From JBDNJM01 sp041687755 (lineage in GTDB: Bacteria; Planctomycetota; UBA1135; GCA-002686595): DNA of 64,000 nt. How positions within the stretch are numbered: position 1 is the first letter of the stretch; each line of letters begins with the position of its first letter. The position numbers and the translations under genes were made by a program. Shown here in pieces: positions 25,258-34,463 of this stretch. Below the pieces are notes generated by a model, which worked only from the letters and a program-made list of their open reading frames with translations, had not been told where the DNA came from and ran no database searches. The stretch covers positions 62,001 through 126,000 of the forward strand of contig JBDNJM010000058.1 in NCBI GenBank assembly GCA_041687755.1, written 5' to 3'.

Positions 25258-27540
25258 ATGACTTCAGATATCTCCAAAGCGCCTTCCTCCGCGCCTCAAA
25301 GCGTGCCCAGGTCCCCGTCGGGGTCCCGGGTGAGCCCTGCTGCCGGCGTGCTCGCAGGACTGCTGGCCGCGCTCCAGGCGGGCTTGCTCGTCGGGGCTGG
25401 AGACGCCTGGCTCGCCTGGCGCCAGTTCGTGGACCTGCCGCCGTCGGCTATCGATGCCCTGCGACTGGACTCGGCGGGAGACCTGGCTCTGGGCTGGGCG
25501 GGCGCCAGCCTGGTCTGGTCGGCGCTGATTGCTCTCCCGCTGATGCTCGCAGGTCTCCTGTTCAAGGGGCGTCTCGGTCGCCAGGGCTTGCTCTGGGCGG
25601 GACTGTCGTTCGGGCTGTTTGCGCTGCTCTACTGGCACACGCGCGAGCTGATCTACCCCGGCCAGAAGGCCACGTCACCGGGGCGCCTCGCCGCCGCGGC
25701 GGGTCTGCTCATAGCCAGCGGAGTCATTGGTGCGCTGGCCGCCGCGGTCAGCACGCGCGGGCCGCGCTGGATCTCCGCGATCTGGACCTCCGTCGCCGCT
25801 GTCGCGGTGCTTGGCGGTGCTGGGGTCATCTATACCGAAGACTCGAGCGGGGACGGACGCGGCGCGCTCAACGAACGCAATCAGGACGTGCCCAACGTCC
25901 TACTGATCATCGTCGACGCCCTGCGTGCCGACGTGCTGGGCGCGTACGGGAACGCCATCGCGCACACCCCTGTACTCGATCAACTGGCCGACGAGGGCAC
26001 CGTCTTCGAGAACGCCCTGGTTCAGGCGCCGTTCACAGGAGCCAGCTTCGGCTCGTTCTTCACAGGCAAGTACCCGCGTCGGCACGGACTGCTGACGATG
26101 GCGCCAGGCGTGCGCATCGAACCCGGTCTAAACTTCGCCCGGATGCTGAAGAGCGCGCAGCTCGCATCGGGCGAACGACTGCAGCCGGACGATCTCGACG
26201 CGGTCTCATTCATGACGGGGGCCCTGTCCCACGGCTCGGGCCTGATGGAGGGCTTCGACGCCTACCGCGAGCTAATGCTGGGACACCCGTTGGTGGAACT
26301 TGGCAACCGCTGGAGCGTGTTCCGCTCGAAGCTCGTGCCATTCCGCCTGTGGAGCAAGGTCGAGGGCAAGCTGGACAGCGATCTGCTTGCGAACGACGCG
26401 CGCCAGTGGCTGTCGGGCCAGGCGGATCGCCGCTTCGCGATGTTCCTGCACCTGTACTCGACCCACACGCCTTACGACCCGCCCGAGCGTTTCCGTGAGC
26501 TGTTTCTGGACGAGGACTACGAGGGGCCGTTCGAGTCATTCTACGCGGTCCACCGCACGGCGATCGAGCGGGGCGACTACGAGCTGACGCCGGAGGATGT
26601 GCGACGCATTGCCGACCTGTACATGGCGGGCGTGGCCCAGGCCGACCATCAGATCGGGATCGTGCTGGACGAGCTACGGGCCGCGGGCATCCTCGACGAC
26701 ACCATCGTGATCGTCAGCTCCGACCATGGGGAGGACCTCGGCGCCGGCGCCACCTTCGACCCCGCCAGCGGGGCGCAGCTCACGGCGGGGCGCTGGGAGC
26801 ACAACCACATGTACCGCTCCAACCTGCACGTGCCGCTGATCGTGCGCTGGCCGGCGGGTTTTCCTGCAGGTACACGCATTGGGCAGCTCGTGGAGTCGGT
26901 GGATCTTCTGCCGACGATCGCGGAGGCCGCCGGCATTGTTCTGCCGTTGGATCCAGCCCCCGGCGATGTTGTTGACGGCCGGAGCCTGCTGCCGCTCCTG
27001 CGTGGGGCATCCGTCGAACACAAGCCGTATACATTCGCCGAGGATGCGACCTTCGTCTCGATCTCGGACGAGCGCTACATGTTGACCCTCGAGCGCTTCG
27101 CCGTGAAGCCCGACGCCTGGGACCTGGCGCTGGAAAGCGGCCTGGGACAGATCCGCTTCCACGATCTGGAGGCTCATCCGAGCGGCGAAAAGGACCTCTT
27201 CGACGACATCGTGCGCGGCGCGGTTCCCGCGGTTGCCGGCGAGGCCAACCGGGCCAAGCTGATGACCGAGATCGATCGATTGCGGGCCGCCCTGCTCGAG
27301 TGGAACGACTCGATGCCTATTGATGTCGAAGATGTTGAACGCTCCGACAGGGACTTGGAGACCGACGCCAACGCTCGGGCCCAGGTGCAGAACCTCGAAT
27401 ACCTGGGGTATGTCACGGACTGGGACGCCTATCACGGCGACCTGCGCGAGGCCGTCGAGGCCGCCCGGGAGGAAGCCACAGCCCCAGCGGAAGCAGCGGC
27501 TCGCCAGGCCGCTTCCGAAGCAGTCGAGGAGCCGAAGTGA
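25258..27540 (+). CDS. Membrane-anchored sulfatase-fold hydrolase/transferase
   Basis: 760 residues from ATG 25258; the open frame upstream covers the ATP-grasp gene. Residues ~25-200 contain four to five hydrophobic helices (VLAGLLAALQAGLLVGAG, LVWSALIALPLMLAGLLF, SGVIGALAAAVS, TSVAAVAVLGGAGVI), then an extracytoplasmic sulfatase fold: NVLLIIVDALRADVLGAYGN (metal Asp), TGASFGSFFTGKYP with Thr260 at the nucleophile position, VIVSSDHGEDLG and HNHMYRSNLHVPLIVRWPAG. The architecture recalls LtaS/EptA-type phospho-transferases more than sulfatases: membrane domain plus Thr nucleophile. It may add or remove a phospho- or sulfo-substituent on the polymer. C terminus ends in an Ala/Glu-rich tail. 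GTGA overlap with the next glycosyltransferase. Confidence 0.85.
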   Translation: MTSDISKAPSSAPQSVPRSPSGSRVSPAAGVLAGLLAALQAGLLVGAGDAWLAWRQFVDLPPSAIDALRLDSAGDLALGWAGASLVWSALIALPLMLAGLLFKGRLGRQGLLWAGLSFGLFALLYWHTRELIYPGQKATSPGRLAAAAGLLIASGVIGALAAAVSTRGPRWISAIWTSVAAVAVLGGAGVIYTEDSSGDGRGALNERNQDVPNVLLIIVDALRADVLGAYGNAIAHTPVLDQLADEGTVFENALVQAPFTGASFGSFFTGKYPRRHGLLTMAPGVRIEPGLNFARMLKSAQLASGERLQPDDLDAVSFMTGALSHGSGLMEGFDAYRELMLGHPLVELGNRWSVFRSKLVPFRLWSKVEGKLDSDLLANDARQWLSGQADRRFAMFLHLYSTHTPYDPPERFRELFLDEDYEGPFESFYAVHRTAIERGDYELTPEDVRRIADLYMAGVAQADHQIGIVLDELRAAGILDDTIVIVSSDHGEDLGAGATFDPASGAQLTAGRWEHNHMYRSNLHVPLIVRWPAGFPAGTRIGQLVESVDLLPTIAEAAGIVLPLDPAPGDVVDGRSLLPLLRGASVEHKPYTFAEDATFVSISDERYMLTLERFAVKPDAWDLALESGLGQIRFHDLEAHPSGEKDLFDDIVRGAVPAVAGEANRAKLMTEIDRLRAALLEWNDSMPIDVEDVERSDRDLETDANARAQVQNLEYLGYVTDWDAYHGDLREAVEAAREEATAPAEAAARQAASEAVEEPK

Positions 27541-28751
27541 GCGACGTTCCGATTCGCCTGGACATCGTCGCCAACGCGCGCATGCCCTCCCAGCGTGCGC
27601 AATCCCTGCAGCTCGCCAAGACGGCCGGCGCCTTCGCTCGAGCAGGTGCCCAGGTGCGCCTGTTGCACGCGCGTCGACGTAGTGCGCTGCCGCTCCCGGC
27701 GGGGGAGTCGCTGTTCAGCTACTACGGCGTTCAGGCTCCGACCGAGCCAACGGTCGAGGCCATTCCGTGCAGGGACTGGATCGACTCCGTACCGCGGCGC
27801 CTGCAGTACGGGCCTGCCCGACTGCAAGAGCTCGATTTCTCACGCAACGCGGCCGAGCGTGTGTTGCACGACTCCGGGGCGGATGGGCTGCAGCCACTCG
27901 TGCTGTCGCGCGAGGTGGAGGCGGCCCGCAGGCTCCTGCGGCGCGGCCATCGCGCCGTGTTCCTAGAGCTGCACCGGCTGCCGGGCGGGCGCCTGCGGCG
28001 CGGCTGGCTCGCGGAAGTTCTTGATCGCGCGGCGGGGGTGATCGCCATCAGCGAGGGCGTCGCCGAGGACCTGGCCGACTTGGGACTACCCGCGGAACGA
28101 CTGTGCGTCGAACACGATGGCGTCGATCTGGAGCGCTACGACGGCAGCCTGACCCAAGCCGCTGCGCGTGCAGCTATCGACGTCCCGGCGGACACGCCGC
28201 TCGTGGTCTATACCGGCGGACTCTTGGCCTGGAAGGGGGTCGACCTCGCCGTCGATGCCGCGCGGCTGCTGCCCCACGTCCAATTCGTGATCGCGGGCGG
28301 TATGGACGCCGATGTCGCCGCGCTGCGCCGGCGCGCCGCGGGCTTGACCAACGTGCGCATCGATGGTTTCCAGCCTCCGACCAGGGTGCTCGACTACATC
28401 TGCGCCGCCGACGTCGGCCTGCTCCCGAACCGCTCCAAGCCCGCGATCAGCGCGCGCTACACATCGCCCCTCAAGCTGTTCGAGTACATGGCCGCCGGGG
28501 TCCCAATGGTCGCCAGCGACCTGCCCTCGATGCGCGCCCTGCTTGAGCACGGCAAGGACGCTGTTCTCGTTGCCCCCGACTCGGCCTCGGAGCTCGCCCT
28601 CGGCATTCGCACCCTGATCGAAGATCCCCACGCCCGCTACCACATGTCCAAGCGCCTGCGGATTCGTGCCCCCCGATACTCCTGGGACAAGCGGGCCCGA
28701 CGCCTGCTCGACTGGATGCAGGCTCGATTGGCTGGAGACGGCGCCGCATGA
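27537..28751 (+). CDS. GT4-family glycosyltransferase 6
   Basis: 404 residues from GTG 27537 (GTGA overlap). RLDIVANARMPSQRAQSLQL and RAVFLELHRLPGGRLRRGWL form the acceptor domain; LDRAAGVIAISEGVAEDLAD, TPLVVYTGGLLAWKGVDLAV, VQFVIAGGMDADVAAL and SPLKLFEYMAAGVPMVASDL the donor domain (the K-L-F-E-Y-M form of the group-1 signature). Likely transfers a sugar to the growing lipid-linked unit. First of three tightly coupled genes (27537-31297) that end in the flippase. Confidence 0.9.
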   Translation: MSDVPIRLDIVANARMPSQRAQSLQLAKTAGAFARAGAQVRLLHARRRSALPLPAGESLFSYYGVQAPTEPTVEAIPCRDWIDSVPRRLQYGPARLQELDFSRNAAERVLHDSGADGLQPLVLSREVEAARRLLRRGHRAVFLELHRLPGGRLRRGWLAEVLDRAAGVIAISEGVAEDLADLGLPAERLCVEHDGVDLERYDGSLTQAAARAAIDVPADTPLVVYTGGLLAWKGVDLAVDAARLLPHVQFVIAGGMDADVAALRRRAAGLTNVRIDGFQPPTRVLDYICAADVGLLPNRSKPAISARYTSPLKLFEYMAAGVPMVASDLPSMRALLEHGKDAVLVAPDSASELALGIRTLIEDPHARYHMSKRLRIRAPRYSWDKRARRLLDWMQARLAGDGAA

Positions 28752-29917
28752 AGGTTCTGTACCTGACCGACTCGCTCTCGGACATCGACGGCGTGGGGCG
28801 CTACGCCCTGGGCCTGATCCAAGCGACCGAGCGAGCCCGCCCGGGGCTCGGCGTGCAGGTGCTGCTCGCTCGCAAGCACCGCCCGACCTCCGAGTCCACG
28901 CCCAGCCACTGGGACGTCGGCGTCGCGCTGCCGCCGGACTACTTTTTCTACATGGCGCCCACGCGCTACTGGCCCAGCCTGATCGTTGCGACCTGGCGAG
29001 TCTGGCGCGCGGCCCGCAAGGCCGACGTCGTGCACGCGATCAAGGACTACCCGCACAGCCTGGTCGCTCTGTTGGGCGCGCGGCTCGCGGGCAAGCCCTG
29101 CATCGCCACCGCCCACGGCACGTACACCATCCAGCCCCTGCTCAACGCGCGGCACGCCAAGCGTGCGCGTTGGACCTACGCCAGGTTCGCAGGGCTGATC
29201 TCGGTCTCCGGCTACACGGCCCGCCGGCTGCGTGAGGTGCTAGGAGCAGAGGCCGACCGCCTGAAGGTCCGTACGATCCCCAACTGCGTGGACCTGGAGC
29301 CGCTGATGGCGCCTCAAAATCTTGAGGGCCGGGCCTGGTCGGACAAGCGCTTCACGCTGGGCATCGGCGAGACCAAGGAGCGCAAGGGCCACCACTTAGC
29401 CCTCGCCGCCTGGGTCCAGGCCGCCGCAGATCAGCCGGACCTACACCACTTCATCGTCGGGCGTTTGTCGAGCGACGACTACGAGGCGAGCCTGCGTGCG
29501 ATCCCTCAGCGTGCCGGCATGGAGGACCGGGTGCATTTCCTGGGCAACATCAGCGAGGCGGAGAAGATCGACCTGACCCAACGCTGCGAGGCCTTCGTGC
29601 ACACGCCGGTGACGGCGTCGGACGGGGGCTTTGAGGGCTTCGGTATCGTGTACCTGGAGGCCTCGGCCTGCGGTAAGCCGGTCCTGGGCACCAACGGCTG
29701 CGGCGCCGAGGACGCGATTGTGCACGACGTGACGGGGCTGCTGGCCGATCCGAACCAGGCGGCCGTCACGGCGGCGCTGACTCGGCTGCTGGGCGACGCC
29801 GAGCTGCGCGCGCGCATGGGAGCGGCCGGCAGCGAGCACGCCCGGGCGAACACCTGGGAGAAGAATGCGACGGCGGTTCTCGCGCTGTACGACGAAGCGC
29901 TGGGCGGAGGCGTCTGA
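28748..29917 (+). CDS. GT4-family glycosyltransferase 7
   Basis: 389 residues from ATG 28748 (ATGA overlap). MKVLYLTDSLSDIDGVGRYA, VVHAIKDYPHSLVALLGARL, IATAHGTYTIQPLLN and LISVSGYTARRLREVLG give the acceptor domain; FTLGIGETKERKGHHLALAA, HFIVGRLSSDDYEASL, VHFLGNISEAEKIDLTQ and GGFEGFGIVYLEASACGKPV the donor domain. Group-1 retaining transferase of the polymer locus. Its TGA directly abuts the GTG of the flippase gene. Confidence 0.9.
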   Translation: MKVLYLTDSLSDIDGVGRYALGLIQATERARPGLGVQVLLARKHRPTSESTPSHWDVGVALPPDYFFYMAPTRYWPSLIVATWRVWRAARKADVVHAIKDYPHSLVALLGARLAGKPCIATAHGTYTIQPLLNARHAKRARWTYARFAGLISVSGYTARRLREVLGAEADRLKVRTIPNCVDLEPLMAPQNLEGRAWSDKRFTLGIGETKERKGHHLALAAWVQAAADQPDLHHFIVGRLSSDDYEASLRAIPQRAGMEDRVHFLGNISEAEKIDLTQRCEAFVHTPVTASDGGFEGFGIVYLEASACGKPVLGTNGCGAEDAIVHDVTGLLADPNQAAVTAALTRLLGDAELRARMGAAGSEHARANTWEKNATAVLALYDEALGGGV

Positions 29918-31297
29918 GTGTCGCTGCTGGACCGGGTTCGCGAGAGCCGCTTTCTGCGGGACTCGTTTCTGCTGCAGATCTCCGGTGCTCTCCAGGCTGG
30001 GATTGGACTGGTCAGCAGCGCTGCAATCGCCCACTCGATCGGCGAAGAAGGGCAGAGCTCGTACGGAATCACCATCGCGATGTACGGGCTGCTGTTCATG
30101 TTGCTCAACACCGGGGTGGTGTCCGCCGCAGTCAATCAGATCTCGGCGGCGGACAAGAACGGACGACCTGAGAAGATCGCCTCCTGGCTGGCTTACGTCG
30201 CCAAGGTCTATGGTGGCGTGGGGGTCGTCTTGATCGCCGTCGGCTTCCTTGCACTGCCGTCAGTCGCCGAGTGGCGCGGCTATGAAAACGCTCATCAACT
30301 CGGTTGGATGGCGGCCGTGCTCTGCACGATGTCGATCCTCGAAACGCCCAGGGTCGTCGCGACCGTGGCCTTCCAGGGCCTGCGCCGAATGGCGGATCTT
30401 GCGCGCCTGGATGTGGGCACCGACTTGGGACGCTTGGCGGCGATCCTGATCGGGCTCGCGATTCTTCGCGAGCCTGCGGGGGCCGTCTACGGACACCTGG
30501 TTGGTGGCGCAATAGGCTCGGTCATCGGAACGTTTATGATGCGCAGAGCGAGTCGGGCGGACGCGCGGGTCCCCGGAGTTCGTGACATAGTCTGGCGTGT
30601 TCGAGACGTGCCGGTTGCCCAGGGACTGCCGCTTGCGCTACGTGCGGGCAGCATGCGCAGCATGGACGCCCTGGCCCTCGAAGTGCTCCCTCCGCTATTG
30701 ATCCAGCCGGCCGTCGCTATTCTCGACGGCGTCGCGGCTCACGTCCGGGTCGCCCAGAGAGTGATGAAGCTCCCGGTGACCCTGCTGCAGGGGCTGTCGC
30801 GCACGGCCCTCCCCATGCTTTCTCGGAACATGGGGGAGCGCGATCCCGAGAAGTTCAGAAGTCAGTTCCTCCGCGTCTCCGCCATGGGGGGGCTTGTTGT
30901 CGTCCTCGGTATCGGCCTTGCGCTGTTGGTTCTCCCAATTGCGGTCCGAGTCATTTACCCCGACGACTACGTGGAGCCGGTGCGGCGGCTGTGCCTGATC
31001 TTCGCTATCGGCTACGCCATGCAGAGCTTCGCGGTCGCCCTCGACGCGTTCTACTTCGTTTCCGGGAAGTTCAGAGTCGCGATTCTGATCTCCGTTCTTG
31101 GCCTCGCCGTGACGGTCCCGCTGATGGCCGTACTCGGGGAACGCTTCCCCCAGACCGGCGTCGCCTGGGGCGTCGTCGCATCCATGAGCCTGTGCCTGGT
31201 GCACTACGCCTACATCGGCTGGTACTTTCTAAGCGGTCGCTACAAGACCATGTTCGACGAGGCGCCCGCTGCGCCTCCTGACCCTGCGGTGAACTGA
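29918..31297 (+). CDS. Wzx-like polysaccharide flippase (MOP superfamily)
   Basis: 459 residues, GTG start at 29918 immediately after the preceding stop. About 12-14 hydrophobic segments are spread along the whole length (FLLQISGALQAGIGLVSSAA, GLLFMLLNTGVVSAAVNQ, VGVVLIAVGFLALPSVA, MGGLVVVLGIGLALLVLPIAV, VAILISVLGLAVTVPLMAVL, WGVVASMSLCLVHYAYIGWYF), with the positively charged R/D residues within helices typical of MATE/Wzx transporters. It should flip the undecaprenyl-linked repeat unit across the inner membrane. It is the only transporter gene of the locus and lies in the middle of the glycosyltransferase run. Confidence 0.88.
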   Translation: MSLLDRVRESRFLRDSFLLQISGALQAGIGLVSSAAIAHSIGEEGQSSYGITIAMYGLLFMLLNTGVVSAAVNQISAADKNGRPEKIASWLAYVAKVYGGVGVVLIAVGFLALPSVAEWRGYENAHQLGWMAAVLCTMSILETPRVVATVAFQGLRRMADLARLDVGTDLGRLAAILIGLAILREPAGAVYGHLVGGAIGSVIGTFMMRRASRADARVPGVRDIVWRVRDVPVAQGLPLALRAGSMRSMDALALEVLPPLLIQPAVAILDGVAAHVRVAQRVMKLPVTLLQGLSRTALPMLSRNMGERDPEKFRSQFLRVSAMGGLVVVLGIGLALLVLPIAVRVIYPDDYVEPVRRLCLIFAIGYAMQSFAVALDAFYFVSGKFRVAILISVLGLAVTVPLMAVLGERFPQTGVAWGVVASMSLCLVHYAYIGWYFLSGRYKTMFDEAPAAPPDPAVN

Positions 31298-31298
31298 C

Positions 31299-32552
31299 GT
31301 GCGCGTGCTCTTCCTCAACGATCTCTCGGACCCCCGCATCGGATCCTCGGTGCGGCAGACGTACCAGCACGCCGAGCGGCTGCGCGAACTCGGTCACGAG
31401 ACCGCACTCGTCACCGCCGTGCAGGACCCCGCCGATGTCGGCGAGACCGAAATCCTCGGCCTGCGAACGCTGCGGCTGCTGTCCGACTATCCGCCGCGCT
31501 TCCGGGGCTGGGTCGGGCTCGACAATCCCCGCGTGCGCGAGCCGTTCGCGCAGATCCTCAGCGATTTCCAGCCGGACGTCGTCCATACGCACCTGATTCA
31601 CACGCACCTGTCCTACGCGTCGCTGACGGCGGCGAAGCAGGCGGGGGCCGCGGTGGTTTTCACCGCGCACGACGTCATGACCTTCTGCTACCAGAAGCTG
31701 ACGTGCTTCCACGGTGGTGAGGCCGCCGAGGGCAAGCTCTGGGACGTGAAGGCGCGATCGGCCAAGTGCATCCCCTGCCAGCGACTGCGCTTTCGTCCCG
31801 GCCGCAATGCCGCGATCCGTAAGGTTCTCGGGCGCGACGTGGATCGCGTGACCGTTGTCTCCAACGAGCTGGGCAAGCTGCTGAGCGCCAACGACGTGCC
31901 CGTCCACGCGACGGTCTGGAACGCTATCCGGCCTCAGGACCGCCTGCCGACGACGGAAGAGGTCGAGGGCTTCCGGGCCGCGCGCGGCCTGGTCGGCAAG
32001 CAGCTGATCGCGATCGGAGGCCGCCTCCACGAGCAGAAGGGCGTCGGGCAGCTGCTGCGCATGCTGGCGCAGCTGCTGCCGCGCTTCCCTGACCTGCGGC
32101 TGATGGTCATGGGGAAGGAGGACATCTGGAAGCGCGAATTCGCCGAGCAGGCTCGCGAGCTGGGGGTCGTCGACGCGGTCGTGCCGACGGGCTGGCTGGA
32201 CGGGGACGAGTTGCAGCAGGCCTACGCGGCGGTGGACGTGTTCGTCACGCCATCGATCTGCTTCGACACGTTCGGGCTGGTAAACCTGGAGGCCATGGAG
32301 CACGGCAAGCCGGTCGTGGCGACCACTTTTGGCGGCAGTCGGGAGGTGGTCCTCGACCGCGAGACGGGGTTCATCGTGAATCCCTTCGACGTGGAGGGCT
32401 TCGCGGGGCGGATCGGCGAGCTGCTGGCCGACCCGCAGCGGGCGCGCTCGATGGGCGAGGCAGGCCGAGCGCGGGTCGCCGAGCACTTCACGATTCCGCG
32501 GCTGGCCGACGAGTTTCTGGAGCAGTACCGGCTCGCTGGCGCCCCCTGCTAG
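31299..32552 (+). CDS. GT4-family glycosyltransferase 8 with Cys pairs
   Basis: 417 residues from GTG 31299, 1 nt after the flippase stop. MRVLFLNDLSDPRIGSSVRQ, VVHTHLIHTHLSYASLTAAK, VVFTAHDVMTFCYQKLTCFH then KCIPCQRLRFRPGRN: four Cys near residues ~125-165 in the arrangement seen in GT4 enzymes that carry a structural metal site. Donor domain: LIAIGGRLHEQKGVGQLLRM, FDTFGLVNLEAMEHGKPVVA and TTFGGSREVVLDRETGFIV. Predicted glycosyltransferase of the same pathway. The stop lies inside a 17-bp tandem duplication, so the C terminus may be variable between strains. Last gene of the 25258-32552 unit. Confidence 0.9.
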   Translation: MRVLFLNDLSDPRIGSSVRQTYQHAERLRELGHETALVTAVQDPADVGETEILGLRTLRLLSDYPPRFRGWVGLDNPRVREPFAQILSDFQPDVVHTHLIHTHLSYASLTAAKQAGAAVVFTAHDVMTFCYQKLTCFHGGEAAEGKLWDVKARSAKCIPCQRLRFRPGRNAAIRKVLGRDVDRVTVVSNELGKLLSANDVPVHATVWNAIRPQDRLPTTEEVEGFRAARGLVGKQLIAIGGRLHEQKGVGQLLRMLAQLLPRFPDLRLMVMGKEDIWKREFAEQARELGVVDAVVPTGWLDGDELQQAYAAVDVFVTPSICFDTFGLVNLEAMEHGKPVVATTFGGSREVVLDRETGFIVNPFDVEGFAGRIGELLADPQRARSMGEAGRARVAEHFTIPRLADEFLEQYRLAGAPC

Positions 32553-32577
32553 CGGCGGCGCCCTGCTAGCGGCGGCC
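32544..32577 (+). repeat. 17-bp tandem duplication across the stop codon
   Basis: CCCTGCTAGCGGCGGC at 32544-32559 and again at 32561-32576 (period 17). The TAG stop of the glycosyltransferase falls in the first copy and a second TAG in the copy behind it, so the duplication does not change the protein. Confidence 0.7.
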
Positions 32578-32975
32578 CCAGGTCAGCTCCCCGAGCGCCC
32601 TCGGGCCCCGGAGCCAGCTGTCCGGGAGAACCCTCGGGGCACGGGCTCAGCGGGTCGTGGGGCCCGAAATCTGAACGGGACGTTCCCCAGGGAGGCCCTA
32701 ACCGGCTCTACCCGACGCGGGTCCAGCAACTCGCATTGCGAGACTCTCTCGTTGGGGGTAGAGTTGCTACAGACGGCACCTTCCCAGGTCCGAGACCTAC
32801 AGTGGGGCATCGCCCCGGGGGCACTGGGAGCGGGGTCCGGATGGCCCGCGACTTCTGTTTAACGGGAGCCTCACGGGCTAGACCGCCCCCGCGAGCGTCC
32901 AATCAGCAGCTGCCACCCTCCTCACACGGCCACCGGATCGCCCGGCGGTCTTCCCTCGGAACCCGCGAACGATCC
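32577..32975 (+). other. ~400-bp intergenic region, no gene seen
   Basis: No ORF with protein-like composition on either strand; the frames that are open here are Pro/Arg/Gly-rich shadows. It holds the candidate promoter at 32736-32764 and the untranslated leader of the radical SAM gene at 32976. Confidence 0.5.
32736..32764 (+). promoter_or_regulatory. Candidate sigma70-type promoter upstream of the second radical SAM gene
   Basis: TTGCGA (32736-32741), 17-nt spacer, TAGAGT (32759-32764). The spacing is ideal and both hexamers are recognisable; the resulting leader would be about 200 nt long. Confidence 0.35.
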
Positions 32976-34385
32976 ATGCGTAAATCGCTACTCACCTACG
33001 TCAAGCCGCACGTCCAAGAAGACCCCCTGGCGATGATCCTCGGAATCGCCTATCTGGGCGGCGCCATGGAGCAGCAGAAGCTGCCGGTCGAGCTTGCCGA
33101 TGAGCGCATCCTCACGGACTCCGAGATGAAAGGCGCGATCGAGCGCAACGACATCATCGGCTTCGGCGCGCTGACCCCGAACATCCGCCGGGCGATCGCC
33201 TGGGCGAAGTACGCCAAGGAGCAGGGCAAGATCACGATTATGGGCGGGCCGCACGCCTCGGTCGACCAGGGCATCTTCCTCGACTCGGGCCACTTCGACT
33301 ACGTCATCAAGGGCGAGTGCGAGGAGAGCTTCCCGGAGTTCGTCAAGGCCATTGAGGGCAACGACGAGAAGGCCCTCGCCGAGGTGCCCGGCCTCGCCGC
33401 GATGCAGGACGGCGTCATCACGATCGACAACCCGGCGCCGCCGCTGATCAAGAAGCTCGACGACCTGCCGCTGCCTGCACGTCACTTGCTGCCGATGGAG
33501 AGCTACTTCAAGCTCAACCCGGAGAAGCTGGCCTACATCTTCACGACGCGCGGTTGCCCCTTCAAGTGCATCTTCTGCCAGAAGGAGCTCACCGGTCGCG
33601 GCTTCCGCGTGCGCTCGACGGAGATGATCGTCGACGAGCTTGAGCAGATCATCAAGACGTACGACCCCGGCGTCGTGCTGTTCGTCGATGAGATCCTGAC
33701 CCTCCGCAAGAAGCGCATCCACGAGATGTGCGACGAGATCCTGCGCCGCGGCCTGAAGTTCGAGTGGATCGCCAACACCCGCGCTGACTGCGTCGACTAC
33801 CCGTTGTTGAAGCACATGCACCGGGCCGGTTGCCGCCGGATCTACTACGGCTGGGAGTCCGGCAGCCAGCGCATGCTCGACGTCCTCAAAAAGGACCTCA
33901 CGCCTGAGGCCATCATCGAGGCCGCCAAGATGACCCGCCGGGCTGGTATCTGGGCCAAGGTCTACCTGATCGTCGGTTCCCCGGGCGAGACGCCCCAGGA
34001 CATCGAAGAGACAGAGCGAGTCCTTCGGATGGCGGCGCCCGACCTCGTGCGCGTGTCCGTGTTCAACCCGCTGATCGGCACTGAGTCCTGGGATAACTAC
34101 CAGGCCAACATCGACCTGACCGACCTGCGCGACAACTACGTGAGCTCGAACCGCTCGGCCTACGTGCACGAGCACTTCAGCCAGCTGGAGCTCGAGGAGC
34201 TGCGCAAGAACATGGTCCGCTCCTACGAGAAGTGGTACTACGCTTACCCGCAGCGCGCGCGTCGCTTCATCGAGCGCTCGATGTACTACTTGGAGAACCC
34301 CGAGTTCGCCAAGAAGCGCGTCGGCCGCGCGGTCGGCATCGTGCCGCCCCCGTCGAACAAGATCGACCACCTGCACGCCAGCTGA
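32976..34385 (+). CDS. B12-binding-domain radical SAM protein (second)
   Basis: 469 residues from ATG 32976; the open frame reaches back to 32736 but the family begins at MRKSLLTYVKPHVQEDPLAM. Cobalamin-binding-like domain ~1-150 (LGIAYLGGAMEQQKLPVELA, FGALTPNIRRAIAWAKYA, TIMGGPHASVD, YVIKGECEESFPEF), then radical SAM core with CPFKCIFCQK (C194, C198, C201), PGVVLFVDEILTLRKKRIHE and IYYGWESGSQRMLDVLKK. Overall layout parallels the protein at 4163. Its codon use and base composition look smoother and less GC-extreme (AAG/GAG-rich) than the neighbouring glycosyltransferases, hinting at higher expression. Substrate unknown; in this context a lipid carrier or glycan modification is plausible. A strong terminator follows 45 nt after the stop. 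Confidence 0.88.
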   Translation: MRKSLLTYVKPHVQEDPLAMILGIAYLGGAMEQQKLPVELADERILTDSEMKGAIERNDIIGFGALTPNIRRAIAWAKYAKEQGKITIMGGPHASVDQGIFLDSGHFDYVIKGECEESFPEFVKAIEGNDEKALAEVPGLAAMQDGVITIDNPAPPLIKKLDDLPLPARHLLPMESYFKLNPEKLAYIFTTRGCPFKCIFCQKELTGRGFRVRSTEMIVDELEQIIKTYDPGVVLFVDEILTLRKKRIHEMCDEILRRGLKFEWIANTRADCVDYPLLKHMHRAGCRRIYYGWESGSQRMLDVLKKDLTPEAIIEAAKMTRRAGIWAKVYLIVGSPGETPQDIEETERVLRMAAPDLVRVSVFNPLIGTESWDNYQANIDLTDLRDNYVSSNRSAYVHEHFSQLELEELRKNMVRSYEKWYYAYPQRARRFIERSMYYLENPEFAKKRVGRAVGIVPPPSNKIDHLHAS

Positions 34386-34430
34386 CAGGGCTGCAGCGCT
34401 GCTGCGCTCGCCGTAGCTGACGACAAGCGA

Positions 34431-34463
34431 ACACCCCGCGGGCCCAAGGCCTGCGGGGTGTTT
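34431..34463 (+). terminator. Rho-independent terminator after the radical SAM gene
   Basis: ACACCCCGCGGGCC (34431-34444) pairs with GGCCTGCGGGGTGT (34448-34461): 14 bp with one G-U pair and a 3-nt loop, followed by TTT. It is 45 nt after the stop codon. Confidence 0.85.
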
